From Bacteroidota bacterium (GTDB taxonomy: Bacteria > Bacteroidota > Bacteroidia > NS11-12g > UBA9320): DNA of 5,717 nt. Location of the stretch: assembly GCA_003484585.1 (NCBI GenBank), contig DNBZ01000173.1, positions 1-5,717 of the forward strand. Direction: 5' to 3'. Both the position numbers and the translations under genes were made by a program. Numbering within the stretch: position 1 is the stretch's first letter; every line of letters begins with the position of its first letter. This document shows, piece by piece, positions 1 to 5,717 of this stretch. The notes under the pieces are model-generated. The model ran no database searches and was not told the origin of the DNA. It was given only the letters and a program-made list of their open reading frames with translations.

Positions 1-195
1 GACAAGTATTTGATAGAACTATCCAGTATATCTGAAGATTACTTTAGTTATTTCCGCTCGCTACAGCGTGCTCAAGATGCTAAGGAAATTTCTTTTCAGG
101 GTGGTTATAATAATGCAGTAGTGATCCACTCTAATGTAAACGGTGGTCTAGGAATACTAGGGACACAGAATACCAGTAGTATTGTCCTAAATTAA
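1..195 (+). CDS. DUF4249 family protein, C-terminal 64 residues (5' end outside window)
   Basis: The frame is open from the first base (it begins Asp-Lys-Tyr-Leu) and ends at TAA 193-195, so this is the tail of a gene starting upstream; the TTG at position 10 is only an internal Leu codon. The visible tail contains SNVNGGLGILG (residues 44-54 of the fragment) followed by a short hydrophobic strand ending at the stop. The pattern 'sN(v/i)xGGLGi(f/l)g' near the C-terminus, preceded by an aromatic-rich helix (DYFSYFRSLQ), is what I know from Bacteroidota DUF4249 proteins, which are usually about 270-400 residues and often predicted lipoproteins. Their function is unknown; frequent pairing with TonB-dependent receptors suggests an envelope role in uptake. 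The receptor gene starts 68 bases downstream on the same strand, so co-transcription is likely. The family call rests on the tail alone. Confidence 0.75.
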   Translation, partial: DKYLIELSSISEDYFSYFRSLQRAQDAKEISFQGGYNNAVVIHSNVNGGLGILGTQNTSSIVLN

Positions 196-263
196 AACGG
201 TCTACTAGTCAATTTAATATTCAATTTAAGATTTAAAAAAATAGCTTGCGAGCTAATTAAAGG
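196..263 (+). other. AT-rich spacer between DUF4249 gene and receptor gene, with small hairpin
   Basis: This 68-base gap is very AT-rich and has three ATTTAA motifs (starting at 212, 224 and 231). A 5-bp inverted repeat, TAGCT (242-246) and AGCTA (251-255) around a TGCG loop, ends eight bases before the receptor ATG. I see no T-run after it, so it is not a convincing terminator, and no good Bacteroidota promoter (TTG near -33, TAnnTTTG near -7). TAGCTTGC at 242 matches the -7 element only partly and would place the transcript start almost on the start codon. The simplest reading is an intercistronic spacer in an operon; a weak leader structure is possible. Confidence 0.35.
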
Positions 264-2591
264 ATGATACAAAAAAGATTTCTAACTGCTTGTTTATTAG
301 CAGTTAGCATATTTCAGGCATATAGTCAGACGGGTGTATTAAGAGGTTTTGTATACGAGGCTACTACTGGTGAGCCGGTGATATCTGCATTCGTCACTTT
401 TCAAGGTGTCAGAATGGGAGCGTATACCGACGAGAAAGGTTTTTATAATGTGAGCAACTTGCCAGCAGGCACGTATGCGGCGTACTCTACCTTACTAGGA
501 TACGATACCAGTTTTGCTCAAGTGATAATAAAGACGGATATCGTTGCACAAAACTTTTATATTTCCGCTACTAGTAAGGAGCTGAAAGGAGTAAGTGTAT
601 CCGCAGAGAAACTTAGAAAAAGCAAAGAAATTAATATTTCTCAAACACGTATTAATCCTGTTCAACTTACCCGAATACCGTCTGTAGGAGGTGAGCCCGA
701 TTTAGTGCAGTATCTGCAAGTACTGCCAGGTGTAGTCTTCTCTGGAGATCAAGGTGGGCAGCTCTACATAAGAGGCGGCAGTCCTGTAATGAATAGGGTA
801 ATGCTAGATGGTCTTACAATCTATAATCCCTTTCATAGTATAGGTCTTTTTTCGGTTTTCGATAGTGATATACTGCAGTCTGTTGATGTTTATTCTGCTG
901 GTTTTAGCTCTGAGTATGGTGGTCGTATTTCTGCTATTGTAGATGTAAAAACTAGAGATGGCAATAAGACTGAATTTCATGGTAAAATAAATAGTAGTCC
1001 CTTTAATTCTAAAATACTTTTAGAAGGTCCTTTGAAGAAGTATGAGGTAGGAAAAAGTAGCAGCAGCTTTATATTGTCGTACAAAAATTCATACCTCAAT
1101 AAATCAGCCCCTTTAGTTTATCCATTTGTAAATGATGGCATTTTACCGTATTCCTTTAGCGATCTATATGCAAAAATTGGTTTTCAGTCGGCTACGGGTA
1201 GTAATGTAGACTTCTTTGGTTTCGACTATACAGATAAGGTAGATTTTGAAGAATCATCCTCTTATGCTTGGAAATCAAGAGGACTTGGAACCAAGTTTCT
1301 ACTAGTGCCACTCAATAGTAAGACTATAGTGGATGGTAGTATTACCTATAGTAATTATTTTATAGAACAAAAAGAAATAAACGACCAGCCACGTTCTTCA
1401 GGAATCAATGGCTACAGCGTAAACCTTAACTTCTCTAGATTTTTTAATGGTTTAGATAAGCTAAAGTATGGTTTAGAAATGAATGGTTTTAGAACCGAGT
1501 TTCAGATATACAATAGTTCTAACAGAAGAATCACTCAATATGAGAATACCTCAGAAATCAATGCTTTTGTAAACTATCTCAAAAATTTCAATAAGAAACT
1601 ACTTCTAGAAGGGGGGGTGAGATTACAACGCTATGCGTCTTTATCTGAGACTACTTTAGAACCTAGACTAAGGATGAAGTATAATTTTAACTCACGTTGG
1701 AGATTTAAGGCTTCAGCAGGTTTGTATTCTCAGAATCTGATGAGTGCCGTGAGTGACAGGGATGTTGTAAACCTATTTTACGGCTTTTTGAGCGGCCCAG
1801 ATGACCTGCCTAAAACTTTCTTAGGTAAACCTGTAGAAAGTAAACTACAGAAGGCTAGACACGCTGTAGCGGGTTTCGAATTTGATATAAACTCTATATC
1901 TGAAATAAATGTAGAAGGGTACATAAAAGATTTCACTCAACTCACTAATGTGAATAGGGATAAGATTTTTGATGATGTGCCAGAAAACGTAAATAGACCT
2001 CGCTATTTAGTAGAAAACTATATAGTAGAAGAAGGAGAAGCTTATGGTTATGATATTACGTATAAGCTAGAGAATAAGCATTGGTACATTTGGACAGTTT
2101 ACTCCTTTAATATTGTAAATAGATATTACGAAAAAGAAGAAAGAATAAAATATTCAACGCATTTCGATAGACGTCATAATGTCAATATTGTAAATTCATA
2201 TGATTTTGGTAAAGAACTAGCCTGGACCGCCAATGTGAGATGGAATTTTGGCTCTGGGTTTCCGTTTACACTTACTCAAGGATTCTATGAAGCACTTGAC
2301 CTTAGCCAAGGAGCAAGTACAGATATTACTGCAGAAAATGGGGAATTAGGTATTTACTACGATGACTTAAACAAAGGTAGATTACCCTACTATCACAGAC
2401 TAGATGCTAGTATTAAACGTAAGTTTAAAATCAAGACTAAGAAAGAAAACGTCTTTAATAAAGCGGAAGTTATATTTTCTGTAACCAATATATACAATCG
2501 TGAAAATATCTTCTATTTTGATAGAGTAAATTACAAGCGAGAAAATCAACTCCCGTTATTGCCTTCTCTTTCAGCCAGCTTTAGTTTTTAG
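264..2591 (+). CDS. TonB-dependent outer-membrane receptor with N-terminal carboxypeptidase-regulatory-like domain
   Basis: The 775-residue product should be a TonB/ExbBD-energised outer-membrane transporter; its substrate cannot be read from sequence. Residues 1-21 form a Sec signal peptide (basic MIQKR start, hydrophobic core, likely cleavage after AYS-21). Residues 24-100 are a CarboxypepD_reg-like beta-sandwich (VLRGFVYEATTGEPVISAFV, then YTDEKGFYNVSNLPAGTY). The plug follows at about 125-235, with IPSVGGEPDLVQYLQVLPGV (138-157), the LYIRGGSP motif (167-174), MLDG (180-183), and EYGGRISAIVDVKTRDGN (217-234). The rest is alternating polar/aromatic beta-strand sequence of a 22-strand barrel, ending in the typical C-terminal aromatic strand SLSASFSF. 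At about 775 residues it is much shorter than SusC proteins, and no SusD gene is visible. The start is fixed by an in-frame TAA at 258-260, two codons before the ATG. The AGG next to the ATG is too close to act as a normal ribosome-binding site. The reading frame is intact. Confidence 0.95.
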   Translation: MIQKRFLTACLLAVSIFQAYSQTGVLRGFVYEATTGEPVISAFVTFQGVRMGAYTDEKGFYNVSNLPAGTYAAYSTLLGYDTSFAQVIIKTDIVAQNFYISATSKELKGVSVSAEKLRKSKEINISQTRINPVQLTRIPSVGGEPDLVQYLQVLPGVVFSGDQGGQLYIRGGSPVMNRVMLDGLTIYNPFHSIGLFSVFDSDILQSVDVYSAGFSSEYGGRISAIVDVKTRDGNKTEFHGKINSSPFNSKILLEGPLKKYEVGKSSSSFILSYKNSYLNKSAPLVYPFVNDGILPYSFSDLYAKIGFQSATGSNVDFFGFDYTDKVDFEESSSYAWKSRGLGTKFLLVPLNSKTIVDGSITYSNYFIEQKEINDQPRSSGINGYSVNLNFSRFFNGLDKLKYGLEMNGFRTEFQIYNSSNRRITQYENTSEINAFVNYLKNFNKKLLLEGGVRLQRYASLSETTLEPRLRMKYNFNSRWRFKASAGLYSQNLMSAVSDRDVVNLFYGFLSGPDDLPKTFLGKPVESKLQKARHAVAGFEFDINSISEINVEGYIKDFTQLTNVNRDKIFDDVPENVNRPRYLVENYIVEEGEAYGYDITYKLENKHWYIWTVYSFNIVNRYYEKEERIKYSTHFDRRHNVNIVNSYDFGKELAWTANVRWNFGSGFPFTLTQGFYEALDLSQGASTDITAENGELGIYYDDLNKGRLPYYHRLDASIKRKFKIKTKKENVFNKAEVIFSVTNIYNRENIFYFDRVNYKRENQLPLLPSLSASFSF

Positions 2592-2621
2592 AGGATAAGG
2601 AGATTTAGAATAGTAAGAAGC

Positions 2622-2663
2622 AAAAAAAAAGCCGATGAATCCAAATAGGAGTCATCGGCTTTT
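2622..2663. terminator. Bidirectional intrinsic terminator between convergent genes
   Basis: A 12-bp perfect stem pairs AAAAGCCGATGA (2627-2638) with TCATCGGCTTTT (2652-2663). Inside it, after one A-G mismatch, TCC (2640-2642) pairs with GGA (2648-2650) around an AAATA loop. On the left is a run of nine A (2622-2630), which reads as U9 for leftward transcription; on the right there are only four T before a C. It lies 31 bases after the receptor stop and 19 bases beyond the stop of the leftward 78-residue gene, so it fits both operons, and the longer U-run favours the leftward transcript. Confidence 0.88.
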
Positions 2664-2681
2664 CAGTTAACAAAGCTACTT

Positions 2682-2918
2682 CTAAATCATTTCCAAAGAG
2701 GAAGATGAGCAAGATTCTTCCAATACTATTTGTACAGAAGTAGGATTTGGTTGGTACTTTAGCGTATCTAGAATATCCATCTGTTGTTTTATTTCAGCAT
2801 ATTTCTTAGCTAGTGTTTCATCATTTATTACAACATCAAGAAGCTCACTATGCTCCTTAGGAGGGAGTTCATTGTAGGCTAGTAGTACAAGTTCGTTTTG
2901 AGTAATGTGTCTTATCAT
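2682..2918 (-). CDS. Small hypothetical protein, 78 residues, faint anti-sigma-factor-like pattern
   Basis: I do not recognise a named family. The protein is acidic, soluble and mostly helical, with no signal peptide or membrane segment. Residues 5-55 (ITQNELVLLAYNELPPKEHS, then a helix around LAKKYAEIKQQMDILDTL) have the layout of the first helices of Bacteroidota anti-sigma factors: 'ndl..lay.EL...e...l...i..d..L...y..l'. The His-Cys-x-x-Cys zinc ligands of true zf-HC2 domains are absent: the only Cys is C70, in a Ser-rich tail (CSSSS, 70-74). There is no downstream membrane helix, so it is not a complete anti-sigma factor. The start is supported by an in-frame stop (2934-2936, TAA on the minus strand) six codons upstream with no ATG between. 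The gene lies 85 bases after the methyltransferase and ends just before a strong terminator, so it is the last gene of the leftward unit. Coding is supported by its position and amphipathic composition; function is unknown. Confidence 0.75.
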   Translation of the reverse strand: MIRHITQNELVLLAYNELPPKEHSELLDVVINDETLAKKYAEIKQQMDILDTLKYQPNPTSVQIVLEESCSSSSLEMI

Positions 2919-2951
2919 ATTGATGGTTCTATGTTATTTTGACTGAATAAC

Positions 2952-3010
2952 GGCTAGTACTATTGGCTTAGTATAGATGTCATCATCTATTTTACTAAAG
3001 GGCTTAGTAT
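2952..3010. repeat. Three near-copies of GGCT(T)AGTA
   Basis: GGCTTAGTAT occurs exactly at 2965-2974 and 3001-3010, 36 bases apart, and a shorter variant GGCTAGTA lies at 2952-2959. The 3001 copy includes the methyltransferase stop codon (TTA, 3004-3006, read as TAA on the minus strand); the other two lie upstream of the small gene's start. The sequences around the copies are unrelated, so this is not a longer duplication. They could be regulator sites or chance. Confidence 0.3.
2973..2990. repeat. 7-bp inverted repeat in the gap upstream of the 78-residue gene
   Basis: ATAGATG (2973-2979) and CATCTAT (2984-2990) form a perfect 7-bp stem around a TCAT loop. It lies 14 bases beyond the methyltransferase stop and 55 bases before the small gene's ATG in the leftward direction. 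On the leftward transcript no U-run follows it and the stem has few G-C pairs, so termination would be weak at best. It could be a leader hairpin, a dyad operator, or chance in AT-rich DNA. Confidence 0.35.
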
Positions 3011-3792
3011 CTGAGGGTAAAATCTTGCTTAGGAAGTGTTTTATCAATAAAAACGTAACCCAAAAAGAATAAATCGACTGTTATCCTTACGCTATCATTT
3101 GCCTTTATGGTTTCCCAAGCTTTTTCCATTTGTGGTGAGTAATGGATATCATCAAAAATGAAGAGTGTCTTTTCGTGAGCGTGTTGCTGTAGTTGCTCAA
3201 AATAACGGAGTGTAGGCTCTAGCCTGTGGTTCCCATCTATATAGATAATGTCATATGTTTTATCACCCAATGAGCCTAGTGTAGCATTAAAGTCGCCTAT
3301 GGTAGTAGTGATATTCTTATACCCTAGGTGCTGCCATATAGTAGTGGCTATGTCTGCCACGGTAGGGTCTCCTTCCATAGAGTGCACTTTTACATGCTTA
3401 TTTTGAGCTATATAAGCAGTGGTTATTCCCAAGGATGTACCGAGTTCTAATACACTAGTAGCCTTGTAGTAATTTACCGTTTGAGCTATGAGTCTAGCGT
3501 ACTTTTTAGGTTTTAGAGCATTTTTGGCTATGTCAGATACGTTCTTCTTAAATAAGTTTCCTGATTTACCAAAGTCAGTAAAGTCTATAATCTGCTTACT
3601 TGCTTTTAGTCTTTTCCGCTCACGCTCTATTTTTCTGTTTCTAGATTTAGAGGTTCTGTCTAGCACCTCTTCCATAAACTCAAAAACCTTAGGAGAATGC
3701 ACTCCGTGCTTGGTTAGACCTTTAAAACGATATCTAAAATATGCTGCAGCTATCTTTAGCTTGCTATAGGGCTTGGCAGACTTTTCAGTCAT
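3004..3792 (-). CDS. Class I SAM-dependent methyltransferase (Methyltransf_24 / O-methyltransferase type)
   Basis: The 262-residue soluble protein should transfer a methyl group from S-adenosylmethionine to an unknown acceptor; O-methylation is a guess from fold. The Rossmann domain covers about 90-250. SAM-binding motif I is SVLELGTSLGITTAYIA (113-129), the acidic residue after strand 2 is in HSMEGD (137-142), and later strands carry DIIYIDGNH (181-189) and LFIFDDIHYSPQM (210-222). The end, VDLFFLGYVFID (239-250), is a typical final strand pair. The basic N-terminal region has the HGVHSP motif (29-34) and a Lys/Arg-rich helix (49-68), a layout I associate with a Bacteroidota-specific subfamily of about 240-270 residues. 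Its start lies 5 bases after the stop of the DUF349 gene, implying one transcript and probably translational coupling; no Shine-Dalgarno sequence is evident. The acceptor is not predictable from this sequence. Confidence 0.9.
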   Translation of the reverse strand: MTEKSAKPYSKLKIAAAYFRYRFKGLTKHGVHSPKVFEFMEEVLDRTSKSRNRKIERERKRLKASKQIIDFTDFGKSGNLFKKNVSDIAKNALKPKKYARLIAQTVNYYKATSVLELGTSLGITTAYIAQNKHVKVHSMEGDPTVADIATTIWQHLGYKNITTTIGDFNATLGSLGDKTYDIIYIDGNHRLEPTLRYFEQLQQHAHEKTLFIFDDIHYSPQMEKAWETIKANDSVRITVDLFFLGYVFIDKTLPKQDFTLRY

Positions 3793-3797
3793 ACTAA

Positions 3798-5717
3798 TTA
3801 CTCACTAGGAGCCGCTTCTGGAGATTCTGATTCCTTTGGAGTTTCAGCTTGTTCCTTTTTAGCATTTCGTATAGCTACCATTTCTTTTTTCAGCTTACTG
3901 ATATGCTTTTTGGCCTTTTCTATTTTACCTTCAAACTCCTTTAGCATTTTCTCTGCTGTCTTAGACATAGCAAAGAAGGACATATTACGTTCTATACTAG
4001 CTATTTCCTCGTTTAGCGTGTCAATCTTGCGTTGTACACCACGCTCTTCGTTTTCTAGGGCTTTCTTGCCGTCAGGAGACTTCTTTAGTTCTTTATAGTG
4101 TGCATCTAGATTAGCTAGTTTAGCTTTCTCTATCTGGCCGCTATACTTCTGGTATACCTCACTGTTAGCCTTTTCGTAGGCTTCGCTTATGGTCTTTATA
4201 GATTTATGCGGTACATAACCTACAGCACGCCACTCACCACTTATTTTTTTAAGCGAACTAAGAGCTTCTTTGTGTTCTATGTCTTTAGATGCCAGTTCTT
4301 CAAGTGCTTTTATAAGCTCTTTTTTCTTTGCTAGGTTAGCCTCTTCTTCTTCACGTTTACCTGCGAATGCATTGTTTTTTGCTTCAAAGAAAGAATCACA
4401 TGCACCTCTAAATCTTTTCCAAATTACTTGGTTATTCTTATCTGGTACTGGCCCTATGGTTTTCCATTCGCCTTGTAGTGCTATTATTTTTTTAGTAGTA
4501 TCTCCCCAGCTTGTATCCTCTTTTAAGGCTTCTACTTTTTCACAAAGGGCTTCTTTCTTTTTAAGATTTTCAGAACGCTCTCCATGTATCTCTTTGAAAT
4601 AGACCTTACGTGCATTGTAGAAGTCATTTCGTATACCATTAAATGCTATCCAAACGGCATCTTTATTACTTTTAGGAACTGGGCCTATTTTTTTCCATTC
4701 TTCAAATAGCTCGTCAAATGCTTTAGTTCTTTCATTCCACTCTTTATTAGATTTAGGTAGTACTTCATTTAGCAATGAAGCTTTCTCTGCTAAGATCTCT
4801 TTTTTCTTTAGGTGAGAATCTTTTTCAGATTCTAATTCCTCGTATACCTTACGTTTGGCATCATATACAGAGTCACTTGCTTTCTTAAAAGCTTCCCAAA
4901 TAGGCTCTCTGCTTTCTGCTGGTACTGGCCCAGTATTCTTAAACTCTTCGTGATATTTATTCAACAATATAAAACTTCGCTTAAGTGATTTCTCACCGTG
5001 TAGCTCGTCCATTTTCTTGGTTAGGTCTATTTTAGCCTCAAGATTCTTTTGTCTATCAAGTTCTTTTAATTCTATGTTAATACTGTGGTTATCATAAAAT
5101 TTATTTTGAAGTAAATTATAAGTGTCCCAAAGTTCAGAGATACCATCTTTTGGTAGTACACGGATATTTTTCCATTCTTTCTGAATATCTTTTACCTGTT
5201 TTATACTTTCTAAGGTCTCATCGTTAGCAACTATTTCTTCTAAATTTTTTAAAAGTTCCTTCTTTCTGTTGAAATTTTTAAGTTTTTCTGTTTCAATTCT
5301 CTCCTTTTCTTCTGCAACAGATTGCTTAACGGCATCTTCTATTTCTTTAAATTTGAGAGCAAGAGATTCTTTGTCAAAAGCAAATGGTTCTTTTTCTTCA
5401 CTCTCATCCTGCTTGTATATTTCTAGAGCAGCATCCTTAGCTTCGGTGAATCGTTCAAAGAAAACAGAACGTACAACGCTGAGTTTTTTTCTAGCACCTT
5501 TTGGCGTTAAAACCAATACAGTAGCGGCTTCTTCTAATAATTCTTCTAGAGTTTTACCTTCTAATAGGGCGGCATCATAAGCTACTTCTTGGTCAGAAAC
5601 TGTACTAAGTTCTAGGCCCATTTTGCTTTCTTTGGGATCTAAGTCCTTACTTTCTACTGTGATAGTAGTATTTTCTACAGGTACGTTTTCAGCGTTTTCT
5701 GCCTTTAATTCTTCGTT
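3798..5717 (-). CDS. DUF349 repeat protein (N-terminus beyond the right edge of the window)
   Basis: The minus-strand frame ends at TAA (3798-3800) and stays open to the last base, giving at least 639 residues. The ATG at 5619-5621 is preceded in frame by 32 stop-free codons of acidic, Asn/Val-rich sequence (including AENAENVPVEN), so it is probably internal. Numbering from that Met: residues 20-70 are a short helical region; five DUF349 repeats follow, with cores at 149-177, 226-254, 308-336, 385-413 and 463-491. The consensus is E-(W/F)-K-x-(I/T)-GPVP-x7-W-x2-F-x6-(F/V)-(Y/F), with GPVP best kept in repeats 2-4. Lys/Glu-rich helices link the repeats. A coiled-coil region (about 520-588, with RNMSFFAMSKTAEKML) and a disordered acidic tail (PKESESPEAAPSE) complete it. 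There is no signal peptide in the visible part, so it is probably cytoplasmic. The biochemical function of DUF349 is unknown to me; the form suggests an extended helical scaffold. The methyltransferase gene follows after 5 bases. Confidence 0.93.
   Translation of the reverse strand, partial: NEELKAENAENVPVENTTITVESKDLDPKESKMGLELSTVSDQEVAYDAALLEGKTLEELLEEAATVLVLTPKGARKKLSVVRSVFFERFTEAKDAALEIYKQDESEEKEPFAFDKESLALKFKEIEDAVKQSVAEEKERIETEKLKNFNRKKELLKNLEEIVANDETLESIKQVKDIQKEWKNIRVLPKDGISELWDTYNLLQNKFYDNHSINIELKELDRQKNLEAKIDLTKKMDELHGEKSLKRSFILLNKYHEEFKNTGPVPAESREPIWEAFKKASDSVYDAKRKVYEELESEKDSHLKKKEILAEKASLLNEVLPKSNKEWNERTKAFDELFEEWKKIGPVPKSNKDAVWIAFNGIRNDFYNARKVYFKEIHGERSENLKKKEALCEKVEALKEDTSWGDTTKKIIALQGEWKTIGPVPDKNNQVIWKRFRGACDSFFEAKNNAFAGKREEEEANLAKKKELIKALEELASKDIEHKEALSSLKKISGEWRAVGYVPHKSIKTISEAYEKANSEVYQKYSGQIEKAKLANLDAHYKELKKSPDGKKALENEERGVQRKIDTLNEEIASIERNMSFFAMSKTAEKMLKEFEGKIEKAKKHISKLKKEMVAIRNAKKEQAETPKESESPEAAPSE
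4149..5177 (-). repeat. Five tandem DUF349 repeat cores within the DUF349 gene
   Basis: In reading order the cores map to 5091-5177, 4860-4946, 4614-4700, 4383-4469 and 4149-4235. Spacing between successive starts is 77, 82, 77 and 78 residues. Repeats 3 and 4 are closest to consensus (EWKKIGPVPKSNKDAVWIAF and EWKTIGPVPDKNNQVIWKRF). Repeat 1 reads IRVLP for IGPVP, and repeat 5 reads VGYVP and has lost the second Trp. Similarity is at protein level only; the DNA copies have diverged, so this is an old duplication and not an unstable DNA repeat. Confidence 0.85.

Noticed and set aside
10..195. A stand-alone 61-residue gene with a TTG start
   Set aside because: The frame is open to base 1 and the sequence matches the end of a DUF4249 protein, so the TTG is an internal Leu codon of a truncated gene.
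242..255. Intrinsic terminator before the receptor gene
   Set aside because: The stem is only 5 bp and is followed by AATTAAAGG with no T-run.
236..256. Promoter with TAGCTTGC as -7 element for the receptor gene
   Set aside because: It matches TAnnTTTG only partly, no TTG is suitably placed upstream, and the transcript would start nearly on the ATG.
264..2591. SusC of a SusCD polysaccharide-utilisation locus
   Set aside because: The protein is too short (775 residues against about 1000) and no SusD-like gene lies next to it in the window.
3488..3769. Plus-strand open frame opposite the methyltransferase
   Set aside because: It lies wholly antisense to a well-supported gene; its translation is low-complexity Ser/Leu/Phe/Lys, as expected from the reverse strand.
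3910..5580. Plus-strand open frames at 3910-4098, 4270-4602 and 5269-5580
   Set aside because: All are antisense to the DUF349 gene. Their Ser/Phe/Leu-rich sequence is the shadow of Lys/Glu-rich codons.

Overview
The window looks like a chromosomal segment from an AT-rich member of the Bacteroidota. The evidence is protein content: the tail of a DUF4249 protein, a TonB-dependent receptor with an N-terminal carboxypeptidase-regulatory-like domain, a methyltransferase with an N-terminal HGVHSP motif, and a five-repeat DUF349 protein. These families in these forms are typical of Cytophagia, Flavobacteriia and Sphingobacteriia. The starts lack good Shine-Dalgarno sequences, which also fits the phylum. 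I cannot name the genus.

Left half, + strand (1-2591): the C-terminal end of a DUF4249 protein is followed after 68 bases by a complete 775-residue TonB-dependent outer-membrane receptor. DUF4249 genes often sit beside receptors of this type, so the two probably form one envelope uptake unit with an unknown substrate. The more familiar order, as I recall it, is receptor first.

Middle (2592-2681): a strong hairpin with an A-run on its left and a short T-run on its right lies between convergent genes. It can act as a bidirectional terminator, and looks stronger for leftward transcription.

Right half, - strand (2682-5717): read in transcription order, a long helical DUF349 protein enters from beyond the right edge of the window. 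It is followed after 5 bases by a class I SAM-dependent methyltransferase, then after 85 bases by a 78-residue hypothetical protein that faintly resembles the N-terminus of anti-sigma factors. The first two are almost certainly co-transcribed; the third may be in the same operon or have its own promoter. The 85-base gap holds a small inverted repeat and three near-copies of a GGCT(T)AGTA motif. The DUF349 reading frame has no stop up to the last base, so its ATG at 5621 is probably internal and the gene is truncated by the window.

I saw no RNA genes, CRISPR array, insertion sequence, phage gene or defence system. Nothing here amounts to a clear new biological system. The most useful leads are the small protein and the repeat-bearing gap before it, the gene order at the receptor, and the five-repeat DUF349 protein of unknown function coupled to a methyltransferase.
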